From the NCBI RefSeq assembly GCF_027923765.1, contig NZ_AP026709.1:2475501-2539500 (forward strand): a stretch of DNA of 64,000 nucleotides, written 5' to 3'. Under the pieces are notes generated by a model. That model saw only the letters and a program-made list of their open reading frames with translations, searched no databases and had not been told where the DNA came from. Of the stretch, positions 44,750 through 52,948 are shown piece after piece. Positions within the stretch are counted from its first letter, which is position 1. Each line of letters starts with the position of its first letter. Position numbers and translations under genes: made by a program. The DNA comes from Pseudodesulfovibrio nedwellii. GTDB taxonomy: Bacteria; Desulfobacterota; Desulfovibrionia; Desulfovibrionales; Desulfovibrionaceae.

Positions 44750-46027
44750 CTATTTCAAACGCTTTAAACCTTTATCAGCTATATCATTTCGATAATAACT
44801 CTTATCGAAATGAACCTTGCCCACGGCCTCATAGGCCTTTTCCCGAGCAGCGGCCAAATCATCCCCAAGCGCGGTGACACAAAGGACACGTCCGCCCGAA
44901 GTCACGATCTTATCGCTATCGACTTTGGTTCCAGCCTGGAAAACCTTGACTCCGTCCATAGCATCCGCATCCTCAAGGCCGGTAATTTCCATGCCTTTGG
45001 GGTAGGAACCGGGATAGCCTTCAGCGGCTATGACCACACCACATGCGGTCTGCGAAGTGGATGTCACTTCAATCTGATCCAGCTTGCCGTCGATGCAGGC
45101 GAACATGATCGTCAGCAAGTCGGTCTCCAAGCGCATAAGCAACGGCTGGCATTCGGGATCACCAAACCGGACATTATATTCAAGCACACTGGGGCCGTTT
45201 TCGGTGTACATCAGGCCAGCATACAACACACCTTTGAACGGCTGCCCCTTGGCGGCCAGATGACGCAAAATAGGCTTAATGCAAAGTTCAGCGGTCTCGG
45301 CATATTTATCTTTGGGAAGGATAGGGGCAGGGGAGTAGGCTCCCATTCCGCCAGTGTTGGGACCGGTATCACCTTCATAGGCAGCCTTGTGGTCCTGACT
45401 GGAGGGCAGCATGGCGTAGTTGGTGCCATCACAAAAACACAGGAAGGAAGCTTCTTCACCCTTGAGTGTTTCTTCGATGACCACACGGTCCCCGGCTGAG
45501 CCGAATACCTTTTTGACCATCATCTCTTCCACAGCTTCAATGGCTTCTTCTTCAGAGGTTGCCACGATCACGCCCTTACCGGCGGCCAGACCGTCAGCCT
45601 TGACCACGAGGGGTGCGCCGCGCTCCTTGATAAAAGCCACGGCAGCTTCATATTCGTCGAAGACACGAAATGCCGCAGTGGGCACGCCCGCGTCGGCCAT
45701 GACATTCTTAGAAAAAGCCTTGGAACCTTCCAGATTCGCTGCAAAGGCGTTCGGGCCGAAACACGGAATGCCTTCCTGTGTAAGCGAATTTTCCAGTCCG
45801 AGTACCAACGGCATCTCGGGACCAACGACGACCAGATCAATTTCACGATCTTTGGCCAATTTGACCAGAGCCGGAATATCGTCATCTTTAATATCTATAT
45901 TTTCACCAATCTGGGCGGTGCCGCCATTACCGGGCGCGCACAGGATGGATTCAACTTTCGGGCTCTGAGCAAGCTTCCAGCACAAGGCGTGTTCACGCCC
46001 ACCGGAACCGACAATCAATATCTTCAT
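44750..46027 (-). CDS. purD: Phosphoribosylamine-glycine ligase PurD
   Basis: This 425-aa ATP-grasp enzyme makes glycinamide ribonucleotide. Diagnostic stretches are MKILIVGSGGREHALCWKLAQSP, VVVGPEMPLVLGL, APLVVKADGLAAGKGVIVA with the ATP lysines, EGDTGPNTGGMGAYSPAP and LEYNVRFGDPECQPLLMRL for metal binding. The length is normal. AGAGGGG lies upstream of the ATG. It pairs with purE. Confidence 0.97.
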   Translation of the reverse strand: MKILIVGSGGREHALCWKLAQSPKVESILCAPGNGGTAQIGENIDIKDDDIPALVKLAKDREIDLVVVGPEMPLVLGLENSLTQEGIPCFGPNAFAANLEGSKAFSKNVMADAGVPTAAFRVFDEYEAAVAFIKERGAPLVVKADGLAAGKGVIVATSEEEAIEAVEEMMVKKVFGSAGDRVVIEETLKGEEASFLCFCDGTNYAMLPSSQDHKAAYEGDTGPNTGGMGAYSPAPILPKDKYAETAELCIKPILRHLAAKGQPFKGVLYAGLMYTENGPSVLEYNVRFGDPECQPLLMRLETDLLTIMFACIDGKLDQIEVTSTSQTACGVVIAAEGYPGSYPKGMEITGLEDADAMDGVKVFQAGTKVDSDKIVTSGGRVLCVTALGDDLAAAREKAYEAVGKVHFDKSYYRNDIADKGLKRLK

Positions 46028-46113
46028 GAGTAAATTCCCCCTCTATCTGTTTTCGGGATGTACACGGTGTAAGGAAAATCGGTTTTTTTATCAAGGTTGT
46101 GATGCCTCCAGCG

Positions 46114-46219
46114 TCTGGGGGAAAGGGAGAGCAAACCCTTTGGAAAGGGTTCTTTCTCTCCCTTTCCCCCAGACCCCCTATCCCTCTCTTTTCCTAAACT
46201 TTTTGGTGCCGCTTCGCGG
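46114..46219 (+). repeat. Composite hairpin-plus-tail repeat, copy B
   Basis: TCTGGGGGAAAGGGAGAG at 46114-46131 is exactly inverted at 46156-46173, with an inner AACCCTTT/AAAGGGTT. It is followed by the tail CCCTCTCTTTTCCTAAAC and GCCGCTTCGCGG to 46219. This is the most complete copy of a family also seen at 4381-4434 and 55599-55694. It lies between purD and rubrerythrin. Confidence 0.85.
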
Positions 46220-46280
46220 AGAGGGGCATCAAAATACAATGTTTTGTGGGTATATAAAAATGAATCATTTGTAGAAACCA

Positions 46281-46316
46281 TAAAAAAACCCGATCTGGTA
46301 TTTTTACCAGACCGGG
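46281..46316 (-). terminator. Terminator of the rubrerythrin gene
   Basis: On the minus strand CCCGGTCTGGTA pairs with TACCAGATCGGG (11 of 12) around AAAA, followed by seven T. It is 25 nt after the rubrerythrin stop. Confidence 0.9.
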
Positions 46317-46340
46317 AGATGGGGTCAGCGAGGGTCGAAT

Positions 46341-46838
46341 TTAGTCGACTTTGACGTATGCCTTGGGGGCTGCACCACAAATAGGACATTTTTCAGTGGG
46401 CTCACCGTCCTGCGTATGACCACAGACGGAGCAGATGTAAAAGTCAGCTTCGGCAAAAGTATCAGTATCGGCTTCAAGAGCCTGTGTGTACAGCTCGGCG
46501 TGAATTTTCTCAGCCTCGTTGGCGAATCCGAAATAACGCAAGATAGCATTTTCGCCTTCGGCTTTGGCGTCTTCCATCATCTCGGGATACATGGATTTGA
46601 ACTCAAAAGTTTCGCCCTCGATGGCGGCTTTGAGATTATCCTCGGTAGAGCCAATACCTTTCATAAGACGAAGGTGCGCATGGGCATGAATGGTCTCGGC
46701 GGCTGCAGCTGCACGAAAGAGCTTGGCAACACCGGGCTTGCCATCTTTTTCAGCCTTTTCGGCAAATGCCAAATACTTACGGTTGGCCTGAGATTCACCT
46801 GCAAACGCTTCCTTCAAGTTTTCCAAAGTCTTACTCAT
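46341..46838 (-). CDS. rbr: Rubrerythrin
   Basis: This 165-aa non-haem iron protein reduces hydrogen peroxide in anaerobes. The N-terminal four-helix part has the diiron ligand pattern AGESQANRKYLAFAEKAEKDG, AAETIHAHAH, EGETFEFKSMYPEM and FANEAEKIHAELY. The C-terminal rubredoxin domain is CSVCGHTQDGEPTEKCPICG. The start at 46838 has AGGAGA upstream. A Fur/PerR-like box lies about 70-90 nt upstream, and a strong terminator follows. Single-gene transcript likely. Confidence 0.97.
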   Translation of the reverse strand: MSKTLENLKEAFAGESQANRKYLAFAEKAEKDGKPGVAKLFRAAAAAETIHAHAHLRLMKGIGSTEDNLKAAIEGETFEFKSMYPEMMEDAKAEGENAILRYFGFANEAEKIHAELYTQALEADTDTFAEADFYICSVCGHTQDGEPTEKCPICGAAPKAYVKVD

Positions 46839-46909
46839 TGTATTCTCCTGTCTCAATTTGGTTGCAGCAACCCGACACAGGTGCTGTGAATGTTCATTTG
46901 TTGAAAATT

Positions 46910-46926
46910 AGTAATGATTCTCAAAT
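46910..46926. promoter_or_regulatory. Fur/PerR-like box upstream of rubrerythrin
   Basis: AGTAATGATTCTCAAAT resembles half to two thirds of the Fur-family consensus (ATAATGATAATCATTAT); TAATGAT and TCA match. PerR control of rubrerythrin is known in Desulfovibrio relatives. The match is imperfect. Confidence 0.4.
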
Positions 46927-47030
46927 AGAAAATCAAGAACTATTTACCACTGAATACAACACAGTGTTCCATTTTGACAATTCACAAAATGCTGACTCTT
47001 CAAAAAAATCTCCGATAACCAACGGCGTAA

Positions 47031-47151
47031 GGCTTGCGAGAGGGGTGTAGCTGCTAGGCGAAAGGGTTTGAGTTTCCCACAGCCGTAGCCTAGCTACGGT
47101 GAGGACAGACTCAATCCTTTCAACGACGCAGATGCGCCGCTATCGCAAGCC
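47031..47151. repeat. 121-bp ERIC-like palindromic repeat, copy 2
   Basis: GGCTTGCGAG at the left end pairs in inverted form with CTATCGCAAGCC at the right. The tip stem is a perfect CCGTAGC-CTA-GCTACGG. Relative to copy 1 one stem pair changes C-G to T-A, and another becomes C-A. It lies in the gap between rubrerythrin and the 54-aa gene. Confidence 0.85.
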
Positions 47152-47163
47152 GAGTAACGAAGC

Positions 47164-47223
47164 AAACAAAAAAAGAACCGCCTTTGTCTGGGAGGAAAGG
47201 ATGAATATCCCAGACAAAGGCGG
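47164..47223 (-). terminator. Terminator of the 54-aa gene
   Basis: Arms CCGCCTTTGTCTGGGA (47178-47193) and TCCCAGACAAAGGCGG (47208-47223) are perfect 16-bp inverted repeats. On the minus strand a T-rich run (TTCTTTTTTTGTTT) follows. Confidence 0.9.
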
Positions 47224-47265
47224 CTCAAACCCGCGTGTTAGTGGGGAGCATTCGCTCCCGGGAAA

Positions 47266-47430
47266 TTAAACGCCCCTGGTAAACAGAGTCAGGGCAAATG
47301 CAGCCATGGCGGCAACTCCAGACAAGATCAAAGGACGGCGGGTGTTCTTACGAACAATGCGAAGCGGCGCGTTCTGCGAGCCGTTCTGCAAGGCCATCAT
47401 GGCGAGTCGAGTATCGTTTTCCATGCTCAT
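47266..47430 (-). CDS. Small 54-aa protein with C-terminal hydrophobic helix
   Basis: This short gene reads MSMENDTRLAMMALQNG at the N-terminus, has a basic middle (IVRKNTRRPL), then a hydrophobic segment ILSGVAAMAAFALTLF and the end TRGV. AAGGAG precedes the ATG by 8 nt and a strong terminator follows the stop, which together make expression very likely. One membrane helix near the C-terminus suggests a tail-anchored small membrane protein. No family is recognised. Confidence 0.72.
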   Translation of the reverse strand: MSMENDTRLAMMALQNGSQNAPLRIVRKNTRRPLILSGVAAMAAFALTLFTRGV

Positions 47431-47607
47431 AATTTTGCTCCTTTTCGGGTGCCGTCACCCAAACGCTTTTCCATATCTGCACATCTACGGAACAGCGTGT
47501 AATCAATCCAATTGTTTTGTTTGATTAACTCCTTCGGTTTTTCTGATGACAAAACCAATCTTAATCGGTATCGATAATTGACTCCATAAAAGAAGGTGAT
47601 CAACGAT

Positions 47608-48489
47608 ATGGAACTCTATCAGCTCAAGACATTCGTGGTGGTGGCCGAAGAGGAGCACCTGACCCGTGCGTCAGTACGATTGCATACGAGCCAACCCACG
47701 GTCAGTGCACATATCAAAGCGTTGGAAGAAGAACTTGAAACACGGCTGTTTATCCGCACGCCCAAGGGTATGCGGCTGACAGAGGCGGGTGAACGACTTC
47801 GAAATAAGGCGAAGGAAGTTCTTCAGGCAGCAAGGGAATTGACGCTTGAGGCGCGAAACATGGGCGATGAACTGGTGGGTGATTTATCCATTGGACTGAA
47901 CACGGACGCCGAATATCTGCGCATCGTGCCACTGCTCAATTCTCTCGGTGAAGAGCACCCCAAAATCACCATGCAAATCCAACAACGGGCGAGTACATCG
48001 GTACAGGACGCCATTCTGAACGGTGTATTGGACTGCGGCTTCATCTTCGGCGAACCTCGTCATCCGGACATTCATTCCGTTAAACTGAAAGATACACAAT
48101 TCTTCGTCGCCGTACCGGACATCTGGAAAGACCGTATTCCCGGTGGGCTTGAAGCTCTTGCCGATCTTCCGTGGATCATGGACCCCAGCGATAACCCGTT
48201 ACAAAAACTGACTGACCCGTTTTTTCGGGCCAGAAACATCAAGTTACCCATTCAATTAGAAGTGGACGGCGACGAGGTTATTCGTGTGCTGGTGGCTGCT
48301 GGCAAGGGGGTTTCATTCCTGCGAAAAAACGAAGTCGAAGCAGCCAACCGCATCGGCCAGACCGTCCACTCCATACCCTTTGATGAACTCTTTATTGATG
48401 TCCGTTTCGTTTGGTTGAAACGACGGGATCAGGACCCGGTCATGCAGGCCGTCATCGATCATGTAAAAAAATCCTGGGACATCAAATAG
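47608..48489 (+). CDS. LysR-family transcriptional regulator 1
   Basis: This 293-aa protein has the LysR winged helix MELYQLKTFVVVAEEEHLTRASVRLHTSQPTVSAHIKALEEELETRLFIRTPKGMRLTEAG and a two-lobed effector domain (GDLSIGLNTDAEYLRIVPLLNSL, VLDCGFIFGEPRHPD). ATG at 47608 is preceded by AAGGTGA. It is a paralogue of the LysR gene at 48495 and the two run tail to tail with a 5-nt gap. No divergent target gene is adjacent except the 54-aa gene. The effector is unknown. Confidence 0.9.
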   Translation: MELYQLKTFVVVAEEEHLTRASVRLHTSQPTVSAHIKALEEELETRLFIRTPKGMRLTEAGERLRNKAKEVLQAARELTLEARNMGDELVGDLSIGLNTDAEYLRIVPLLNSLGEEHPKITMQIQQRASTSVQDAILNGVLDCGFIFGEPRHPDIHSVKLKDTQFFVAVPDIWKDRIPGGLEALADLPWIMDPSDNPLQKLTDPFFRARNIKLPIQLEVDGDEVIRVLVAAGKGVSFLRKNEVEAANRIGQTVHSIPFDELFIDVRFVWLKRRDQDPVMQAVIDHVKKSWDIK

Positions 48490-48494
48490 GGCGG

Positions 48495-49376
48495 TTATAC
48501 ACTCCATTCCTTACGGACTATATCAATAAGGATAGACATGGACGGATCGTCTGCCTGATTCTTACGATACACAAAATTCATCTCCAACGAATGACGCCCC
48601 AGTAACGGGCATTCCGCACCTTGATTCGACGCCAGCAAACAATCTGCCTCGTCGTCACGCATTACGCCAAGCGCCTTGCCTTCGACAACAAGTGGTCGCA
48701 TGACTTCTTCCGAATTCACGCTGATAATCTGAGCCGGAACAATCCCATACTCATTAAACAGCTTTACCTGCAATTCCTGAAGCGGACTGTTGCTGGTAGC
48801 CACCACCCAAGTATATGCAGAAAGCTCTTCGGGACCGGCCTTGGCCAAATCCTTTTTCATATGCGCGGCTCCCATGACACAATAAAAAGGATCAGCTAAC
48901 TTAATAGTGTCAAGATCGCCGTAAGGGTTACCGGAAAAAATGAATCCGGCGTCCATATTTCTGGCCCGAATTTCACTGAGAATAACCCCGGAAGGAGATT
49001 GGGCAAGCTTCAAGTTAAGACGTGGAAACCGTTCTGCAATCTGATTGAGCAGACCACTGACCTTGAGATACTTGGGATCAGCACACAATCCGAGGGCCAT
49101 CTGTCCGGTGACGGCACCGCCCAGAGTCACAGCCCGGGCTTCAAGCGTATTGGCTGCGGCAAGGACTTCGATAGCATCATGTACCAGTTCAGACCCTGCA
49201 TGGGTCAACTCCACACCACGCGCCACGCGGTCAAATAATCGAACACCAAGTTCCTCTTCAAGGGCCTTGATATGTGCGCTGACCGCTGGCTGTGAAGCAT
49301 GGACTCGCTTACCCGCACGGGTGAAATTTCCCTCTTCGGCCACAGCCACGAAAGTTCTAAGTTGATAGAGTTCCAT
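48495..49376 (-). CDS. LysR-family transcriptional regulator 2
   Basis: This 293-aa protein has the same length and starting motif (MELYQLRTFVAVAEEGNFTRAGKRVHASQPAVSAHIKALEEELGVRLFDR) as the convergent neighbour. Its effector-domain segments are also parallel (GQMALGLCADPKYLKVSGLLNQIAERFPRLN, NMDAGFIFSGNPYGD). The start at 49376 has AAGG upstream; the open frame to 49436 is not supported. The pair probably arose by inverted duplication and diverged. The target is unknown. Confidence 0.9.
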   Translation of the reverse strand: MELYQLRTFVAVAEEGNFTRAGKRVHASQPAVSAHIKALEEELGVRLFDRVARGVELTHAGSELVHDAIEVLAAANTLEARAVTLGGAVTGQMALGLCADPKYLKVSGLLNQIAERFPRLNLKLAQSPSGVILSEIRARNMDAGFIFSGNPYGDLDTIKLADPFYCVMGAAHMKKDLAKAGPEELSAYTWVVATSNSPLQELQVKLFNEYGIVPAQIISVNSEEVMRPLVVEGKALGVMRDDEADCLLASNQGAECPLLGRHSLEMNFVYRKNQADDPSMSILIDIVRKEWSV

Positions 49377-49524
49377 TACGCCTTGATTCCTCCGACGACT
49401 CATCGAGCCATCAGCTTTACTTATAGGTGGTCTCATGCATTGTTATTGGACCAATCGGCTGTCCTTTCCATATGAGTGATTTCAAGGACTTTATCAAATT
49501 TGAGGGCAGACCGAGGAGAATTCC

Positions 49525-49683
49525 ATGTTGCGTGAAGAAAAGACCAACGGTTTTGTTTACCTGTTCACACCAGAAGATTGCGATACTTTCTATCGCATGC
49601 CCAGAATGCTTAAAATTACCAAGGCATTCCTCTGGGTCGGTGTTGCCTTTCTCATGAGCGTGGGTGTGAGTCAACTGGTCTGA
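49525..49683 (+). CDS. Small 52-aa membrane protein
   Basis: The gene starts MLREEKTNGFVYLFTPEDC and has a basic-flanked helix LKITKAFLWVGVAFLMSVGVSQLV at the C-terminus, which is a single membrane span with the tail outside. GAGGAG precedes the ATG by 6 nt. It ends directly against the stop of the convergent GGDEF gene. No family is recognised, but the ribosome binding site and the charge pattern support translation. Confidence 0.7.
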   Translation: MLREEKTNGFVYLFTPEDCDTFYRMPRMLKITKAFLWVGVAFLMSVGVSQLV

Positions 49684-50952
49684 TCATCCAAATATAATTT
49701 TGTCGCGACCGGTATCCTTGGCTTTGTATAAAGCCTGGTCCGCTCGCTTCACTAATTCATCGCCTGTCTCTCCGGGTGTGTGCATAACAATGCCGAAGCT
49801 GGCTGTAATCCTTCTTGGAACGCCTGTAAAAGCAGAATGCTTGACTGCCAAGCGCAGTCTCTCCGCCACCTTGATAGCGCGCTTCTCCCCAGTGCCGGGA
49901 GACAGGACGATGAATTCTTCTCCGCCCCAGCGGGCCAAAACATCCCCGTCCCGAACCTGATCTCGAACCAACTGAGCCATTTCACGCAGCACTGCGTCGC
50001 CTACGTCATGACCATAAGTGTCATTGACAGATTTAAAGTGGTCAATATCGAACATGATCAGCCCGAAAGCCGTATCAGTCCCTCTCAAACGGCTAAGTTT
50101 TTCCATCAGGCTGCGCCGATTAAACGCCTTGGTCAGTGGATCGGTTGACGCTTCCCCCTGAAAATGAACCCGTTCGTCTTCCAGATCACTCACATCCTGA
50201 AACGAAAAAAGCCGCATATCCGTGCCCGGAAACTGGTTGAAGGTCACGCTGAAAACCCTTGGCCGTGAACCGGGATTTCGTGGGTTCTCTATGTGCAGCA
50301 CATGATCGCGATCAACAGGGTCATTGACCATTGATTCGATCCACTTATGCGGATGCCCGTCGTATATTTCATTATTCTGTTGTAGAATGAAATCTTCCAA
50401 CCCCATATCCAAAGCACACGCACTTTCTGCTGTATCCAGACCGAGAAAAATACTTAAGGGCTGGTTCATATATGTCACATCAACCCCATCCACCAGCACG
50501 GCTGGACCGGGGAAAAAATCAAGTAATCGGTACAGAGAATAATCAGCATGAGCCATGCGTCGGGTCATGGAAATATCCCGCGCGCACTGCATGACCGCTT
50601 CACGAAGTTGCGAGCCATCCACAGGAAGCCTGAAAAACTTGTCAACGCCCAGTTCCACGGCCTGCACCAGCCCATATGGAGCATACGAACCAAAAGTGAC
50701 GATCACCTTGAGACTGGGCATGGCTTCGCGGGCCTCTTGCAAAAGAAGCAACCCGTCCAGTTGTTCAATATTCAAATCCATGATCAGGATTTCCGGCTTG
50801 AGATCATGAAATAGCCGCAATCCTTCACGTCCATTCACAGCCCCATGGACATACGCGTTCCCGCCTTCCAGCAAATCCACCATGCGTTTGCGCTCCAAAG
50901 TATCACCTTGGACCACAAGAATATTCAAGAGAATCTTCCCGTTCAACTGCAT
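49684..50952 (-). CDS. Response regulator with PAS and GGDEF domains
   Basis: This 422-aa protein has an N-terminal receiver (about 7-125), a PAS-like middle (about 140-265, FPGPAVLVDGVDVTYMNQPLSIFLGL) and a C-terminal GGDEF domain with DPLTKAFNRRSLMEKL, FDIDHFKSVNDTYGHDVGDAVL, the loop GGEEF and the inhibitory RDGD (RxxD) site intact. In the receiver the acceptor Asp59 is present. The first acidic pair is replaced (VVQGD), and the usual KP is LP after Arg, so phosphorylation control may be atypical. The ATG at 50952 lies 11 nt after fabI. Confidence 0.9.
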   Translation of the reverse strand: MQLNGKILLNILVVQGDTLERKRMVDLLEGGNAYVHGAVNGREGLRLFHDLKPEILIMDLNIEQLDGLLLLQEAREAMPSLKVIVTFGSYAPYGLVQAVELGVDKFFRLPVDGSQLREAVMQCARDISMTRRMAHADYSLYRLLDFFPGPAVLVDGVDVTYMNQPLSIFLGLDTAESACALDMGLEDFILQQNNEIYDGHPHKWIESMVNDPVDRDHVLHIENPRNPGSRPRVFSVTFNQFPGTDMRLFSFQDVSDLEDERVHFQGEASTDPLTKAFNRRSLMEKLSRLRGTDTAFGLIMFDIDHFKSVNDTYGHDVGDAVLREMAQLVRDQVRDGDVLARWGGEEFIVLSPGTGEKRAIKVAERLRLAVKHSAFTGVPRRITASFGIVMHTPGETGDELVKRADQALYKAKDTGRDKIIFG

Positions 50953-50963
50953 GGCGTTCGCCC

Positions 50964-51728
50964 CTACACACCCATGACATTGTAACCGGAATCCACGAAG
51001 ACTATATCGCCGGTGGTACCGGAGGAAAGATCTGATGCGAGATACAGGGCACATTTGCCCACGTCGTCAATGGTAATATTACGATGCAGAGGAGCTTTTT
51101 CCTCAATACGACCAAGAATAGACTTGAACCCGGAAATACCCGAAGCAGCCATGGTTTTGACCGGCCCTGCGGAAATGGCGTTGATACGTATCCCGGCTTC
51201 ACCCAAATCCACGGACAAATAACGCACACATGCCTCAAGAGCGGCCTTGGCCACGCCCATGGCGTTGTAGTTGGCAACCACCTTGCCCGCACCATAATAG
51301 CTGAGAGTCAGGACAGAACCACCCTTGTTGAGCAATTTTTCATACGCACGACACAGGGCAACCAATGAAAAGGAAGAAACATCCAGAGCTACTTTGTATC
51401 CTTCGCGGCTGGTGTCGATAAACCGCCCCTTGAGGTCTTCACGATTGGCGTAAGCGATGGAATGAACCAGAATATCCACGTCGCCCCATTGCTCTTGTAC
51501 GAGCCGTGCGCCGTCCGCAATCTCTCCGTCCGATGTCACATCACACTTGAACATGAACTCGCCACCAAGCTCATCACAGATAGGTTCCAGCCTGCGCTTG
51601 ATCGGATCTGCCGCATAACTGAAGGCAATACGTGCCCCATGTTCCTTAAACTGCTTGGCGATGCCGTAGGCGATGGAGCGATCGTTAACAACACCGAAAA
51701 TAAGGGCTTTCTTTCCTTCCAGAAGCAT
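50964..51728 (-). CDS. fabI: Enoyl-[acyl-carrier-protein] reductase FabI
   Basis: This 254-aa short-chain dehydrogenase reduces trans-2-enoyl-ACP in the last step of fatty-acid elongation. Family marks are ALIFGVVNDRSIAYGIAKQF, VHSIAYA, LSYYGAGKVVANYNAMGVAKAALE with the Tyr-(6)-Lys catalytic arrangement, and RINAISAGPVKTMAASGI. The length is normal for FabI. It is cotranscribed with the following GGDEF response regulator (11 nt). Confidence 0.96.
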   Translation of the reverse strand: MLLEGKKALIFGVVNDRSIAYGIAKQFKEHGARIAFSYAADPIKRRLEPICDELGGEFMFKCDVTSDGEIADGARLVQEQWGDVDILVHSIAYANREDLKGRFIDTSREGYKVALDVSSFSLVALCRAYEKLLNKGGSVLTLSYYGAGKVVANYNAMGVAKAALEACVRYLSVDLGEAGIRINAISAGPVKTMAASGISGFKSILGRIEEKAPLHRNITIDDVGKCALYLASDLSSGTTGDIVFVDSGYNVMGV

Positions 51729-51787
51729 ACGTTCTCCTTTTGCTGGCTCGCAGTGTACCTGCGTTGCGCCAGCATGGCGATAGAAAC

Positions 51788-52948
51788 CTACATGGCTGCG
51801 AAGACCTTTTCCAAAATTCGTGCACTGTTAGGCCCACCATTCAAATCAAGACCAAGCGGGGCGGCTTCCATGTCCAAAGCTTTCGCCATGTGTGAAGCGA
51901 GAAGGGTGGGTTCAAGGTCATCGGAAGTGATGACGCGCAGACCACCCTTTTTCTCAATACGCCGAGCACGCATATTCTGCTCACGGTTCTGCAAGAAAGG
52001 ATACATCAGCCCAAAGGTGTTAGTCGCCAACAGATTCATGGTGGTATTGTATCCGCCAAGCGACACGGATAAACGAGCCAGTTCCAGATAGGCCAGAAAT
52101 CGCTTGGTAAACCGTTTGACCGTGATGTGATTGTGTGAAGCAGCCTGTTCTTTCAATTCCTGAAAATGATCTTCGGTTGCATAAGGACCAGTGAACATAA
52201 CCAGTTTATGCGGATGGGTTTCATTAAGCTTGGGGGAGGCGCCCATGACGCCGGTGAGCATGTCATGCCCGATATGACCGCCGCCCACGGATGTGACGAT
52301 AAGCGGGGTGTCCCCCAGATTCAATTCATCAGTCAGGGCCGCCGTCTGGATGGGGTCTGATTGACGCGCGACATAGCCAGTGTAATGGACTTCCGGCACG
52401 ATCCCGTCCACGCCGGGAAACGTTTCATCGAGCTTCACCAGCTTCGGATCGGAATGAACCAGTACATGATCAAAATTAGGATTCAAGTAGCCATGGACGC
52501 GCTCAACCTGCCGTTTCATGTCGTCCTTTTCCACCAAAATATCACGCACACTACATACGGCCTTGCATTTGCCGTATTCACCCTTGCGGACCTTTTTCAG
52601 GATAGGCAACAATTCAAAACGAAATTTCTTGCGCCCAAACGGAAACAGTTCGACCATAAAAATATCCGGCTGATATTCAGCCATGATTTCCTTGAACTGA
52701 CGCAGACGACGTACCAGCACTTCATCGACTTGGGCTCCTTCCTCCAGCGGAATGAACCGGGTAAACTTAGAATCCATCATCAGGCCGGGAAGCTGAATCT
52801 GTGTCATGTTTGCAGGCGGATCGAAATCCACCTTGGCACCGCCTGTCACCAAAATGACCTCGTGGTCCTTGAGCCCCTTGACGATTTCAAGCGAACGAAA
52901 CATATGCCCCACGCCAAGGACATGCTGACAATAAAAGACAATACGCAT
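51788..52948 (-). CDS. MurG/GT28-like glycosyltransferase
   Basis: This 386-aa protein has a two-lobed GT-B layout resembling MurG-like UDP-sugar transferases: FYCQHVLGVGHMFRSLEIVKGL at the N-terminus, TSVGGGHIGHDML in the middle, and ARLSVSLGGYNTTMNLLATN near the end, where family 28 enzymes bind UDP. A role in cell-surface glycan synthesis is likely; substrate and acceptor are unknown. Its ATG follows the phosphatase stop directly, so it is the last gene of a three-gene operon. Confidence 0.83.
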   Translation of the reverse strand: MRIVFYCQHVLGVGHMFRSLEIVKGLKDHEVILVTGGAKVDFDPPANMTQIQLPGLMMDSKFTRFIPLEEGAQVDEVLVRRLRQFKEIMAEYQPDIFMVELFPFGRKKFRFELLPILKKVRKGEYGKCKAVCSVRDILVEKDDMKRQVERVHGYLNPNFDHVLVHSDPKLVKLDETFPGVDGIVPEVHYTGYVARQSDPIQTAALTDELNLGDTPLIVTSVGGGHIGHDMLTGVMGASPKLNETHPHKLVMFTGPYATEDHFQELKEQAASHNHITVKRFTKRFLAYLELARLSVSLGGYNTTMNLLATNTFGLMYPFLQNREQNMRARRIEKKGGLRVITSDDLEPTLLASHMAKALDMEAAPLGLDLNGGPNSARILEKVFAAM

